A DNA stretch of 64,000 bases, taken from NCBI RefSeq assembly GCF_009789555.1, contig NZ_CP046902.1, positions 3,240,001 to 3,304,000 on the forward strand. The letters run 5' to 3'. This stretch comes from Stutzerimonas stutzeri. GTDB lineage: Bacteria; Pseudomonadota; Gammaproteobacteria; Pseudomonadales; Pseudomonadaceae. Position numbers and translations under genes: made by a program. Of this stretch, positions 24,687 through 33,676 are shown one piece after another (the first letter of the stretch is position 1; each line of letters starts with the position of its first letter). The notes below the pieces were generated by a model, which was given only the letters and a program-made list of their open reading frames with translations, did no database searches and was not told where the DNA came from.

Positions 24687-25601
24687 TTACAGCTCGATGC
24701 CCATGCCGTCGAAGGCGACTTCGATGCCGTGCTCGGCGAGCACGGCTCGCTCGGCGGAGTCCTCGTCGAGGATCGGATTGGTGTTGTTGATATGGATGAG
24801 AATCCTGCGTGCCGCCGCGGGCATGCCATCGAGCACCTCGATCATGCCGCCGGGGCCGCTTTGCTGAAGATGGCCCATTTCACTGCCGAGCTTGCTACCC
24901 ACCTCGCGCACGCGCATCTCGTCGTCACGCCAGAGGGTGCCGTCGACCAACAGGCAATCGGCCGTGCGCATGAGCGCAAGGAGTTCCGGATTGACCTGGC
25001 CCAGCCCCGGTGCATAGAACAGCCGGCCGCCGGTTCGACGATCCTCGACCAGTAATCCGATATTGTCGCCCGGATGCGGATCGTGGCGATGCGGTGAATA
25101 GGGCGGCGCGGCGCTACGCAGCGGGATGGGCATGAATGTCAGCTGCGGACACGCCGCAACGGCAAACTGGCCCTCAAGCGCAATCGGATGCCAGCGCAGC
25201 CCTCCATTCCAGTGCTCGAGCATGTTGAACAACGGGAAGCCGGTGGTCAGGTCCTGATGGACCATCTCGGTGCACCAGACATCGTGCGGGCAACCCTCGC
25301 GCAGCGTCAGCAGCCCCGTGGTGTGGTCGATCTGGCTGTCGAGCAGGATGATCGCTCCGATCGCCGTGTCGCGCGGCCCACGGGCCGGCTGCAGCCGGGG
25401 AAAGGATTCCAGCTGGGCCCGGATGTCCGGCGAGGCGTTGCAAAGAATCCAGTGTTCGCCGTCATCGCTGAGCGCGATGGACGACTGGGTGCGGGGCTGC
25501 GCGCGCAACGTGCCTTTACGCAGCCCCGCGCAGTTGCCGCAGTTACAGTTCCACTGAGGAAAGCCGCCGCCAGCAGCCGAACCGAGAATCTGGATGAACA
25601 T
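24687..25601 (-). CDS. pqqB: PQQ biosynthesis protein PqqB (metallo-beta-lactamase fold hydroxylase)
   Basis: A 304-residue protein. N-terminal MFIQILGSAAGGGFPQWNC and CNCGNCAGLRKGT are PqqB signatures with cysteine ligands. DSQIDHTTGLLTLREG holds the variant metal-binding motif of this subfamily, and GHLQQSGPGG with LIHINNTNPIL is C-terminal. It is proposed to hydroxylate the Glu-Tyr-derived intermediate. The ATG at 25601 has an AAGGAGCTG Shine-Dalgarno; the frame is open to 25766 but would overlap pqqA. Confidence 0.96.
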   Translation of the reverse strand: MFIQILGSAAGGGFPQWNCNCGNCAGLRKGTLRAQPRTQSSIALSDDGEHWILCNASPDIRAQLESFPRLQPARGPRDTAIGAIILLDSQIDHTTGLLTLREGCPHDVWCTEMVHQDLTTGFPLFNMLEHWNGGLRWHPIALEGQFAVAACPQLTFMPIPLRSAAPPYSPHRHDPHPGDNIGLLVEDRRTGGRLFYAPGLGQVNPELLALMRTADCLLVDGTLWRDDEMRVREVGSKLGSEMGHLQQSGPGGMIEVLDGMPAAARRILIHINNTNPILDEDSAERAVLAEHGIEVAFDGMGIEL

Positions 25602-25647
25602 GGGCAGCTCCTTGAAACGAAGCCCCGGGCGCACCGGGGCGGGTGAA

Positions 25648-25719
25648 TCAGCGATTGGCGAAGTACATGGTGACTTCGAAACCAATGCGCAGGTCGGTGA
25701 AAGCAGGTTTGGTCCACAT
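25648..25719 (-). CDS. pqqA: PQQ precursor peptide PqqA
   Basis: A 23-residue peptide: MWTKPAFTDLRIGFE, then VTMYFANR. The E-V-T-M-Y segment holds Glu15 and Tyr19, whose side chains become PQQ. It starts at 25719 with an AGAGGA Shine-Dalgarno and is the first gene of pqqABCDE. Promoter sequences must lie in the 162 bp up to 25881; no convincing -35/-10 pair was recognised there. Confidence 0.97.
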   Translation of the reverse strand: MWTKPAFTDLRIGFEVTMYFANR

Positions 25720-25881
25720 GGTTCGATTCCTCTTTCTGGGTTGGCGGGTAATCCCGACGGCTTCACTAAGCACTCTAGTCCGCTATAAGCAGAAGGGTAC
25801 TTTGGAAGGAGACAACGCCTTGCCTTGGTAGTGCCTCGAACGTTGCGCCGGCACAGCCGCCGCTGTGCCTTTCGTCCGCTG

Positions 25882-27000
25882 CTAGCGCTGGCGTGTCGCT
25901 GGGCGATCGTTCATACCACGCCAGGCCAGCTCGTTGGTCAGCGTGGCCATGGGCTGAAACATCGCCTGGTCGAACGCGCTGATCGGGTCGCCGTCGCGCA
26001 CGCGCAGCGGCCAGTCATGGTTCGCCAGGGCCGCCTTGCCGATGGCCACCAGGTCCATCTCACCCTCGTCGAGCAGGCGCTGCGCCTGTTCGCCGGTCGT
26101 CACGCTGCCATTGCCGATCACTGGAATCGAAACGCTGGCCCTGGCGATTGCCGACAAGGTCGGGCCTTCGCCGAACGCTGGCGCGCCTACGTCGTACTCG
26201 GTGACGTGCAGGTAATCCAGGCCAGCCTCGGCCAGCGTGGCAAAACGCATCCTGGCCTCTTCGACGCCGCCCTCCCACTTCAGCCGGCTGGCGCTGACCA
26301 TGCCCTGCGACAGCCGCATGCCAACCAGGAAATCACCGCCGACGGCATCGCGCACCGCGTCGATGACCGCCAGCGGCAGCGCCAGCCGGGCCCTGTAATT
26401 GCCACCCCAGCGGTCGGTGCGCAGGTTGAATTCGGCGCTCATGAACTGGTGCAGCAGATAGCCGTTGGCGCCGTGCAGCTCCACGCCATCGAAGCCCGCT
26501 TCGCGCGCGTGGCGAGCAGCCTGGACGAACCCGGCGAGCGCAACCTGAATGTCGTCCTCGGTCATCGCTGCGGGCGTCGCATAAGGGCCCTCGCCGCCAT
26601 AGAAACTCAATTGAGTTCCGCCGGGCTGGACCGCGGAGGGCGCGACGTGACGAGCGTGATGAATATTGCCCTGAGTCTGGGCCCCACCGTGCATGAGTTG
26701 GGCGATAAAGGCGGCTCCGGCGCCGTGCACCGCCTCGACCACCGGTACCCAACTGTCGCGCTGCTGCTCGGTCGCTAGGCCCGGCTGATTGAAATAGCCC
26801 TGGCTGTAGGCCGTATCGGTGTAGATGCCTTCGCTGATCAGCAAGCCGAACCCGCCTTCGGCGAAGGCCTGGTAATAATCACGCATCAGCTCGTTGGCGG
26901 CGCCTTCCGGCTCGGCGCTGACGCGCGTCATGGGCGCCAGGACGGTACGGTTGCGCAGATTCAACTGACCGAGCTGGACGGGTTCGAGTAGTGCGGGCAT
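25882..27000 (-). CDS. Old Yellow Enzyme-family NADH:flavin oxidoreductase
   Basis: A 372-residue TIM-barrel FMN ene-reductase. The LRNRTVLAPMTRVSAEPEG start, QLMHGGAQTQ, GFDGVELHGANGYLLHQFMS (His-Asn substrate pair), NLRTDRWGGNYRARL and C-terminal PVIGNGSVTTGEQAQRLL (FMN phosphate) are classic for the family. It reduces activated alkenes or nitro compounds with NAD(P)H. It lies between pqqA and an MFS transporter with which it is divergent, so it interrupts what is normally a pqqF-pqqA junction. No clear tie to PQQ synthesis. Confidence 0.9.
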   Translation of the reverse strand: MPALLEPVQLGQLNLRNRTVLAPMTRVSAEPEGAANELMRDYYQAFAEGGFGLLISEGIYTDTAYSQGYFNQPGLATEQQRDSWVPVVEAVHGAGAAFIAQLMHGGAQTQGNIHHARHVAPSAVQPGGTQLSFYGGEGPYATPAAMTEDDIQVALAGFVQAARHAREAGFDGVELHGANGYLLHQFMSAEFNLRTDRWGGNYRARLALPLAVIDAVRDAVGGDFLVGMRLSQGMVSASRLKWEGGVEEARMRFATLAEAGLDYLHVTEYDVGAPAFGEGPTLSAIARASVSIPVIGNGSVTTGEQAQRLLDEGEMDLVAIGKAALANHDWPLRVRDGDPISAFDQAMFQPMATLTNELAWRGMNDRPATRQR

Positions 27001-27308
27001 CGACGATTCCTCATGAAAGACGAGTCATGCAGAATCTGAGGCGCGCGTGGATGTTTGAGTTCTCCCGGCACGATGGCTGGTCTTGTATACCGGCTGAAAG
27101 AAAAGGTGTTTTCCGAGGCGGTCCAGCAGAAAACGGGCCGATTTGCGCATGCCCTGTATCCAGACCGCCAGATCGCGCATCCCATTGAGGCAGTGCGAGG
27201 CCGAGCGCGTCGCCATGGCAATCGAATCCGAAGGCACGCCCCCTGCAGCACGGTGGCGCGGCTGCGGTCGAAACGATTCACACCACACGGTTATGCAGGC
27301 GTTTTGAA
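27001..27308. other. 308-bp divergent intergenic region
   Basis: It separates the leftward Old Yellow Enzyme and the rightward MFS gene. Open frames cover it on both strands but none has an SD or a recognisable family. A divergent promoter pair is expected, but no clear -35/-10 sequence was identified. Confidence 0.5.
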
Positions 27309-28508
27309 ATGAAAATGAAGTGGTCAGCGTTTCCCTGGGTGTGCTTCGCCATGTGCGTGGGCGTGATGGGCACGGCGCTCATTTCACCGCTGTACCCGCT
27401 GTATCAGCAAGCATGGCAGCTGCGCACCAGTGATATTTCGCTGATCTACGTGGTGTACATGGTGGGGGCACTGTTCGGGCTTCTGTTCATGGGGCGGCTT
27501 TCGGACACGCTGGGTTTTCGCAAGGTCATGCTGACAGGGCTGCTGCTGGGCTGGGCCGGAACGCTGCTGACGATGCTGGCCTGGAACCTGCCGAGCCTCA
27601 ATATTGGCCGTTTTGCGGTGGGGCTGTCCTCCAGCCTGATCGTGACCAGCGCCTCGGTGGGCCTGGTACAAATCTCCCGCGACGGCGCCTCCCAGCGGAT
27701 ATCGATGATCACCAGCTTCCTGCTGGCCTTCGGCTTTGGCCTGGGTCCGATCACCGGCGGAGTCATCGGCCAGTGGCTGCCCGTCCCCCTGAAGGTCACC
27801 TATGTGCCGTCGCTGGTGCTTGGCGTGCTGGCCGTGTACGCCCTCATGCGGATACCGCTGAAATCCCATGCCGATGAACAGGCCGCCGCACCACTCGGCT
27901 GGCGAACGTTCCTCCCGCGTCTGGCCTGGGCCCACCGCCAGGACTCGGTGGCGTACCTGCTGACCTGCGCCTGCCCGTTCTTCGCCTTTGGCGTGTTCGG
28001 CATCTACGCCTCGATGGCGCCGCTGTTTCTGGAAAAGATGCTGCCCTGGCACGGCCCGGTGGTCAGCGGGACATCCATCGGTGTCATCCTGCTCGCCTCG
28101 GCCATGACGCAACTTCTCTGCGCCAGGATGAGCCTGCGCTGGTGCGGGCTCCTCGGGCTGCTGGCGGTCGTGCTCAGCAATGCCATGTTGGTGCTGAACT
28201 TCAGACTCGGTTCGCCCACGGTCTTCATCATCGGCGTCTGCGCTGCCGCCTCCGGGCATGGCATGTGCCTGCTGGCGGGTATCAGCATGGTCAACCGTAT
28301 TGCCAGGCCCGCCGAGCGTTCCGGGCTGATCTCAACCTATCTCGTCTGCGGCTATGTCGGCAGCATCGTGCCGCTGATCGGCGCCGGCTGGATCGCCGAC
28401 CACTACGGCTTGCCCATGGCGATCACGTCACTGGGCCTGTGCGTCATGGCCATCGCCACGCCGGCGGCGGTCGGCTATTTTCTGCATCCACGGATGCGCG
28501 GAGGCTGA
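27309..28508 (+). CDS. Major facilitator superfamily transporter
   Basis: A 399-residue protein with twelve predicted transmembrane segments. The MFS loop 2-3 motif is FMGRLSDTLGFRKVM at about residues 60-74, with motif C-like GFGLGPITGGVIGQWL in helix 5. It is a probable proton-coupled exporter, as the DHA1 drug-efflux type has the same loop motifs, but the substrate is not readable. Divergent from the Old Yellow Enzyme gene. It sits inside the segment that separates pqqF from pqqA, so an annotation as a PQQ exporter would be speculative. Confidence 0.85.
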   Translation: MKMKWSAFPWVCFAMCVGVMGTALISPLYPLYQQAWQLRTSDISLIYVVYMVGALFGLLFMGRLSDTLGFRKVMLTGLLLGWAGTLLTMLAWNLPSLNIGRFAVGLSSSLIVTSASVGLVQISRDGASQRISMITSFLLAFGFGLGPITGGVIGQWLPVPLKVTYVPSLVLGVLAVYALMRIPLKSHADEQAAAPLGWRTFLPRLAWAHRQDSVAYLLTCACPFFAFGVFGIYASMAPLFLEKMLPWHGPVVSGTSIGVILLASAMTQLLCARMSLRWCGLLGLLAVVLSNAMLVLNFRLGSPTVFIIGVCAAASGHGMCLLAGISMVNRIARPAERSGLISTYLVCGYVGSIVPLIGAGWIADHYGLPMAITSLGLCVMAIATPAAVGYFLHPRMRGG

Positions 28509-28682
28509 ACGATGCCCGCTCCGGCGCCGGTGGTTCATCGCACACTCATGTCTCACGGCATCTGAACGCATGGTTGCATGGCCCTGTACGCAACGTGTGT
28601 GGGCGGGGACGTACGGCGCGGCTGGACGAGCAGCTCTGGTAGAGTCCGAGTTCGTCCGACCCAGCATCGAGAAACTGTAGAC

Positions 28683-29327
28683 ATGGCAACCATCCACATC
28701 CATCAGCGCGAGGATACCGACCGTCTGCCCCGTTTCCCTGGCCTGGAATGCGACGGCATCGTCATTCCCTCTTCGCCTGAAGCCTTCGGGCAGGCCGTGG
28801 AGGAGATCCGGGCTTTTTCCGAGGTCGGATTCGATACCGAATCCAAGCCAACCTTCAGGCCCGGTGAGCCCTCCACCGGCCCGCATCTGCTGCAATTCGC
28901 GACCCCTGAAAAGGCGTACCTGTTTCAGGTGGGCCTGCCCGGGAGCCATGAGGCGGCAAAGCTGCTGCTGGAGTCGGAGCACCTGCTGAAGATCGGTTTC
29001 GGGCTGGGCTCGGATCGCTCCCGGCTGCGTAGCAAGCTGGGCATTGAATTGCGGCATTTTCTGGACCTCGGAACGGCATTGCGCTACCACGGCAAGAAAG
29101 GTCAGGTTGGGCTGCGCGGCGCGGTCGCCGGTGTGCTTCAGGCCACTATTGCAAAGTCTCGCAAGGTATCGACCTCGAATTGGGCGAACGCCGTGCTCAG
29201 CGAGTCGCAGCAGCGCTATGCAGCCAATGACGCCTATGCGGCACTCCAGGTTTTCCTGGCGTTCGACCAGCCGACACGGGAGCGCCTCCGCGTGCACAGC
29301 AGCCTGGGGAAAAAACAGCCAAGCTAA
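28683..29327 (+). CDS. DEDDy 3'-5' exonuclease domain protein
   Basis: A 214-residue RNase D/Werner-like exonuclease. Exo I is VGFDTESKPTF (Asp and Glu, about residue 50), Exo II lies around LLKIGFGLGSDRSRL and Exo III is YAANDAYAAL with the DEDDy Tyr and Asp near residue 180. It has no HRDC domain, so it is a stand-alone nuclease domain. The ATG at 28683 lies just after a GAAACTGTAG leader; the frame extends to 28578 without a better start. Probable role in RNA or DNA 3'-end trimming. Substrate unknown. Confidence 0.86.
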   Translation: MATIHIHQREDTDRLPRFPGLECDGIVIPSSPEAFGQAVEEIRAFSEVGFDTESKPTFRPGEPSTGPHLLQFATPEKAYLFQVGLPGSHEAAKLLLESEHLLKIGFGLGSDRSRLRSKLGIELRHFLDLGTALRYHGKKGQVGLRGAVAGVLQATIAKSRKVSTSNWANAVLSESQQRYAANDAYAALQVFLAFDQPTRERLRVHSSLGKKQPS

Positions 29328-29383
29328 TCGGCACTGGCGGTAACGTCTGCAACCTGCCAGGTCCGACGGCGTCTATCCCTTGG

Positions 29384-29590
29384 ATGCCATGGTTGGAGGT
29401 GAACCTGGAGGCTATGTTTTTCAGCGGCTGGTCGACGCCGCTGCGCACGCTGGTGGTCGGTCTGCTCGCGTACATCGGTCTGATCGGTCTGTTGCGTATT
29501 TCGGGCAGACGTTCTGCTGACCCCGGACCGGGTCGTTTCCCGCTGCCAATTGCCCTTCCCGATCCGGTCAGAGTTTTCTGCTTCCGCTGA
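29384..29590 (+). pseudogene. Truncated DUF421 (YetF/YcaP-like) membrane protein gene
   Basis: The first ~45 residues (LEAMFFSGWSTPLRTLVVG, then LLAYIGLIGLLRISGRR) match the N-terminus of DUF421 proteins, normally about 150-230 residues. Immediately after SGRR the similarity stops and the frame ends 25 codons later in unrelated sequence. The rest of the family (NAFDFVVTVALGS-type segment) is not found before the chemoreceptor start at 29658. An SD-like GGAGG precedes the internal ATG at 29414. A deletion that fused the gene start to the chemoreceptor leader is the simplest explanation. Confidence 0.65.
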
Positions 29591-29657
29591 AGAAAAACTT
29601 GTACATGCCGATGAGCTTGTAGAGCAGCATTGCTTTTTCATTCATCGGATAACGAAC

Positions 29658-30974
29658 ATGTTCAATAAGAAGCTGAAACAAGAGCTGGCACAACTGCGCG
29701 AAGAGGTCGCTACCAACCGACAGCTCAAGGAGTCGTTGTACAGGGAGATGATGGTGCTGGAAGTCGACCCGCAGGGTCGCGTTCAGCACGCCAACCCGCT
29801 TTTCCTGAGTGAGATGGGCTTGCGCCTCGACGATATCGTGGGTCGCTCGCTCGACAGTTTCTTTTCCGATGAATTCCGAAAAGAGCCCAACTACACCCGC
29901 CTCAAGACGTCCATGCAGCGCGCCGAGCATTTCAGCGGCGCCTTTCGCATGTTGAAGGCGAACGGGACGGAAGCCTGGCTCAGGTCCATCTGGCAGCCTC
30001 TCAAGTCGGCCGACGGTTCGCTGCATCACTTCACCCTGTGCGCCAACAACCTGACCCGCACGATCGCCACATCGCGGGAGCACGAGAGCATTATCAGCGC
30101 GCTGAAACGGTCAACCGCCGTGATCGAGTTCGATCTCGACGGTACGGTGATCATCGCCAATGATCAGTTTCTCAACGCCATGGGCTACCGGCTGGAACAG
30201 ATCAAGGGCAAGCCCCACCGCATGTTCTGTGATCGTGAAGAAAGCGAGTCAGCGGCCTACCGCGACTTCTGGGCACGTCTGAACCGCGGCGAGTATATTG
30301 CCGATCGTTTCAGGCGAATCGACGCGCTGGGGCGCCGGGTCTGGCTGGAAGCGTCTTATAACCCGGTACATGATGCGTACGGAAAGTTGTACAAGGTAAT
30401 CAAGTTCGCGACCGTCATCACAGAGCAGGTCAATCGCGAATTGGCCATCGCCGAGGCAGCGACGATTGCCTATGGCACGTCACAGCAGACCGACCTCAGT
30501 GCCCAGCGAGGCGCTGCTGTCGTGCAAGAGACGGTCGGAGTCATGCATAAGATCGCTGCGCAGATGCAGGAAGCATCGGATGGAATCGAAGCGCTGGACA
30601 AACAATCGCAGCTGATCAGCGCCATCCTCAAAACGATCAGCGACATTGCCGATCAGACCAACCTGCTGGCGCTTAACGCGGCAATCGAAGCGGCTCGGGC
30701 GGGTGATCAGGGTCGCGGATTCGCCGTGGTAGCGGATGAAGTCCGTCAGCTCGCCGCCCGGACCAGCAAAGCAGCCGGTGAGATCGTTGGGGTCGTCGGT
30801 AAAAACCAGGACCTGGCGCAGGCTGCCGTGCAAAGCATGTCGGCCAGCCGCATCCTGGCCGAAAATGGGCTCGATCTCGCGAACCAGGCCGGCTCGGTCA
30901 TTGTGGAGATTCAGGACGGTGCGCAGCGCGTAGTCAGTGCGGTGGGCCAGTTCGCCAGCCAGCTCAAGACCTGA
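29658..30974 (+). CDS. Cytoplasmic PAS-PAS methyl-accepting chemotaxis-type protein (BdlA/Aer-like)
   Basis: A 438-residue soluble receptor. It has an N-terminal coiled coil (residues 1-30), PAS 1 (about 30-145), PAS 2 (about 150-270, AVIEFDLDGTVIIANDQFLN and FCDREESESAAYRDFWARL) and an MCP signalling domain (about 280-438). The conserved hairpin tip is ISDIADQTNLLALNAAIEAA, followed by GRGFAVVADEVRQLA. It has no transmembrane segment. The architecture equals the biofilm-dispersal regulator BdlA and Aer-2-like receptors, which sense redox or intracellular cues. The start at 29658 avoids the leader derived from the broken DUF421 gene. Confidence 0.9.
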   Translation: MFNKKLKQELAQLREEVATNRQLKESLYREMMVLEVDPQGRVQHANPLFLSEMGLRLDDIVGRSLDSFFSDEFRKEPNYTRLKTSMQRAEHFSGAFRMLKANGTEAWLRSIWQPLKSADGSLHHFTLCANNLTRTIATSREHESIISALKRSTAVIEFDLDGTVIIANDQFLNAMGYRLEQIKGKPHRMFCDREESESAAYRDFWARLNRGEYIADRFRRIDALGRRVWLEASYNPVHDAYGKLYKVIKFATVITEQVNRELAIAEAATIAYGTSQQTDLSAQRGAAVVQETVGVMHKIAAQMQEASDGIEALDKQSQLISAILKTISDIADQTNLLALNAAIEAARAGDQGRGFAVVADEVRQLAARTSKAAGEIVGVVGKNQDLAQAAVQSMSASRILAENGLDLANQAGSVIVEIQDGAQRVVSAVGQFASQLKT

Positions 30975-31007
30975 TTGGCAGCACCGGGGCCAGAGCGATA
31001 CGTCATC

Positions 31008-33557
31008 TCAGCCGTCGGGAGCATCCGGTTGCGCGGCATTGCTCACGACGACCCAACCATCGCCGGCACGCAGCGTTGCCAGGGCGGCCAGCAGATCAGC
31101 GCGGCGCAGCGCGCACATGGCCGATGCCACCTCGCGTGGCCGTGCGGCATCATGCCCGGCCAGTTCGGTCTGCCAGGCCTGTTCGGCCCTCGCATGCAGA
31201 TCGCGCACATCCGCGACGTGGCCCTCGCTTGCCTGCGCGGCGATGCGCTCGGCCACCTCGGCAGGCTGAGCGGCCAGCGTAGCGGAGAAGTCGCCGAAGA
31301 ACGCCCGGATGTGACCCATGATCGCCTGCGCCGAGTGCGTGGGCGATTGCACCGCGAAAAGCATTCCGGCGTGCCCTCCGAACTGACCGAAGCGACTGAA
31401 CACCGCATAACCGAGCTGCAACTCGCTGCGCAGACGACGAAAGAACTCCGGCTCGATCAGTCGCGCCAGCACGCGCCACGCCGCCTCGCACGTAGCCGTA
31501 CGCGCCGGCAGTGGGCAGAACAGCAGCACGGCTGTCTCGGTCATCGGCACCCCGCCGCCGACTTCGTGCCAGCGCATGCCCGGCGAGCGGACGGGTTCAG
31601 GGTTGCCGGCGGACGTAGCCGAAGGACACCCGGGAAGCGCGCTGATCGCATCCGCCAGCGCACCACTCAGGGCCGGCGCAAAGCCTGTCGCCACGCCTTG
31701 CCACTGTGCCGATTGCCAATGCCGCAACAGCATCGGAGGCGACAACGTCGCGACCTCGCCTGCTTCGCCCGCGCCACGTCCCAGCAGCCGAGGCATGCGC
31801 TGGAGCAGTTGGCGGATCGGCATTTCGTCAGTGCCCAGCACAGCGTCACGCTCGGCCAGCGCCTGGCCCTCGCGCAGCGATGCGGCGGGCGGTGCGACCA
31901 GCAGGCGCGCTAGATCGCCGATGATCGCGGGTATCGCCTCGGCAAAACCCTCCAGCGTCAGGCACCAGCCGTCGCCCACATCCTCGAAACGCAGCGTGAC
32001 GCCCGCTTGCCGGGCCGCCGCCGCACGCGCCCCCAGGGCATGCGATAACGCGTGCCAGAGCCCGGCTGACGGCTGGCCGTTGGTGAATCGCCATCGCAAG
32101 AACAGCGCGCCCTGGCCATCGGCATCCTCCGGGCCCAGCCAACGCAGCGCAGGCGGAAGACGGCCCGCTCCCCGGTTGACGGCTTTGGCCTGCAACCAGG
32201 GGTTCGCGGCGGGTTGCTGCCAGTGCCAGACGAAGGGCGCCGGCCGCGGTGGCGGTTCGCGCGACAGGCGCAAGGGAAACCCGCAGGTTTCGATGGGCTC
32301 ACAGGCGGCGCTATCGACGGTCAGGACCAGCGGCCCCGTGCCGAGCATGGCGGCCACGAGCGAGACGAGCGCCTCGCGAATGCCTGCTTCGTCACTGTCA
32401 CTGCCCCAGGCCAGCGGCTCCACCCAATGACGGAGCCTCGCCAGTGGCTCGGCCCCTTGCAGGCTTCGCCGACGGACTCGCAGATACTCCTCGCGAAAGG
32501 GTTGCCAACGCGCCTCGTGTGACAGGAAACGCAGCCAGTCGAGTACCGCCTCGACAATCAGCGCGCGTTCGTTCAGCCCCTTTTCGGTCAGTGGCAGATC
32601 GATCACCACGACGCCCTGCCCCGCATGCCGATACGGCAGGCGAACCTTCACCGACTGGCACAGGTCTTCGGCGCGCAGACGCTGGGCAAGCCCTTCGGGT
32701 GCCTCGGAGGCGAACCAGCTGGCCAGATGGTCCAGCGCCGGCACGCCATGCGCTTGCATGCCGTCGAGGGCGAACAGGAGGTTCAGCCGTGGCTGGGCGT
32801 TTTCGAGCTGCAACCTGAGCCACCTATCCCGGTTGCAGGTCAACGGCGGTACGTTATCGATCGTCGCGCCATCGGTCGTCGCATCCCCTGCCGTCAGCGT
32901 AGCGTCCGCCATAGCGGCGAGCCGCTGCAGTTCGGTAGCGTCCTGAGGCCCCGCGAGCAGCAATTCGATCTGCCCACAGCGGTAGAACCGTTGGTGAAAG
33001 CCGCGTAAGGCGTGCTGAAACCCTGCATCTTCCACCGGCAGCGTGTCCCGGTTGCCGGCGTGAAATCCGCTGATCGGGTGCGCCCGATCGAACGCCGTGC
33101 TCAGGGCGGCGTCGCAAAGCGTTTCGACATCCTGGGCGCGGGCGCGGTACTCGGCGTGCAACACCTCCCGTTCGCGCACCTGTGCGCTGGGGTCGAACAG
33201 CGGATGCGCAAGCATATCCAGCAGGCGTTGCACCGCTCCCGCTAACTGACCGGCTGGAACCTGGAAGAAGAAGTCGGTATGGCGTTCGCGTGTCGATGCG
33301 TTCAATTGCCCGCCGCACCCTTGCACGAAGGGCATCAGGCGATCCCCCGCGCGATAGTCGCGGCCGCCGAGGAACAGCAGGTGTTCGATGAAATGCGCGA
33401 GTCCCGGATAGGCCCTGGGGGCGTCATGCGCCCCGGCATGTACTCGCACCAGGGCGGCAGCCTGCGAACCGTTCAGCGACGGCAGCAGGCGCACCCGAAG
33501 GCCGTTGGCCAGGGTCGTGGGTGATGGGCGCTCGGCAGGATCGGAGGGCTGGCGCAT
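31008..33557 (-). CDS. pqqF: PQQ biosynthesis M16 zinc peptidase PqqF
   Basis: An 849-residue inverzincin. The zinc site HFIEH (HxxEH, about residue 58) lies in AHFIEHLLFLGG and the downstream glutamate region EREVLHAEYRARAQD follows about 75 residues later. PqqF is thought to release the cross-linked Glu-Tyr from PqqA. The start at 33557 (MRQPSDPAERPS) is preferred to the upstream ATG of the same frame. Usually next to pqqA; here about 5.3 kb of unrelated genes separates the pqqF end from pqqA. It is oriented leftward like the rest of the pqq genes. Confidence 0.88.
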   Translation of the reverse strand: MRQPSDPAERPSPTTLANGLRVRLLPSLNGSQAAALVRVHAGAHDAPRAYPGLAHFIEHLLFLGGRDYRAGDRLMPFVQGCGGQLNASTRERHTDFFFQVPAGQLAGAVQRLLDMLAHPLFDPSAQVREREVLHAEYRARAQDVETLCDAALSTAFDRAHPISGFHAGNRDTLPVEDAGFQHALRGFHQRFYRCGQIELLLAGPQDATELQRLAAMADATLTAGDATTDGATIDNVPPLTCNRDRWLRLQLENAQPRLNLLFALDGMQAHGVPALDHLASWFASEAPEGLAQRLRAEDLCQSVKVRLPYRHAGQGVVVIDLPLTEKGLNERALIVEAVLDWLRFLSHEARWQPFREEYLRVRRRSLQGAEPLARLRHWVEPLAWGSDSDEAGIREALVSLVAAMLGTGPLVLTVDSAACEPIETCGFPLRLSREPPPRPAPFVWHWQQPAANPWLQAKAVNRGAGRLPPALRWLGPEDADGQGALFLRWRFTNGQPSAGLWHALSHALGARAAAARQAGVTLRFEDVGDGWCLTLEGFAEAIPAIIGDLARLLVAPPAASLREGQALAERDAVLGTDEMPIRQLLQRMPRLLGRGAGEAGEVATLSPPMLLRHWQSAQWQGVATGFAPALSGALADAISALPGCPSATSAGNPEPVRSPGMRWHEVGGGVPMTETAVLLFCPLPARTATCEAAWRVLARLIEPEFFRRLRSELQLGYAVFSRFGQFGGHAGMLFAVQSPTHSAQAIMGHIRAFFGDFSATLAAQPAEVAERIAAQASEGHVADVRDLHARAEQAWQTELAGHDAARPREVASAMCALRRADLLAALATLRAGDGWVVVSNAAQPDAPDG

Positions 33558-33676
33558 ATGGCATCGTGGTCCGGTTGATGAGCGGACGAGCATCGCGCCA
33601 AGTCCCGCTTGGCACAAGGCCGCGTAAGCATCGATCCCTGCCGACCGCTGGGCAAGCTCGAATGGACACCGCGGCG

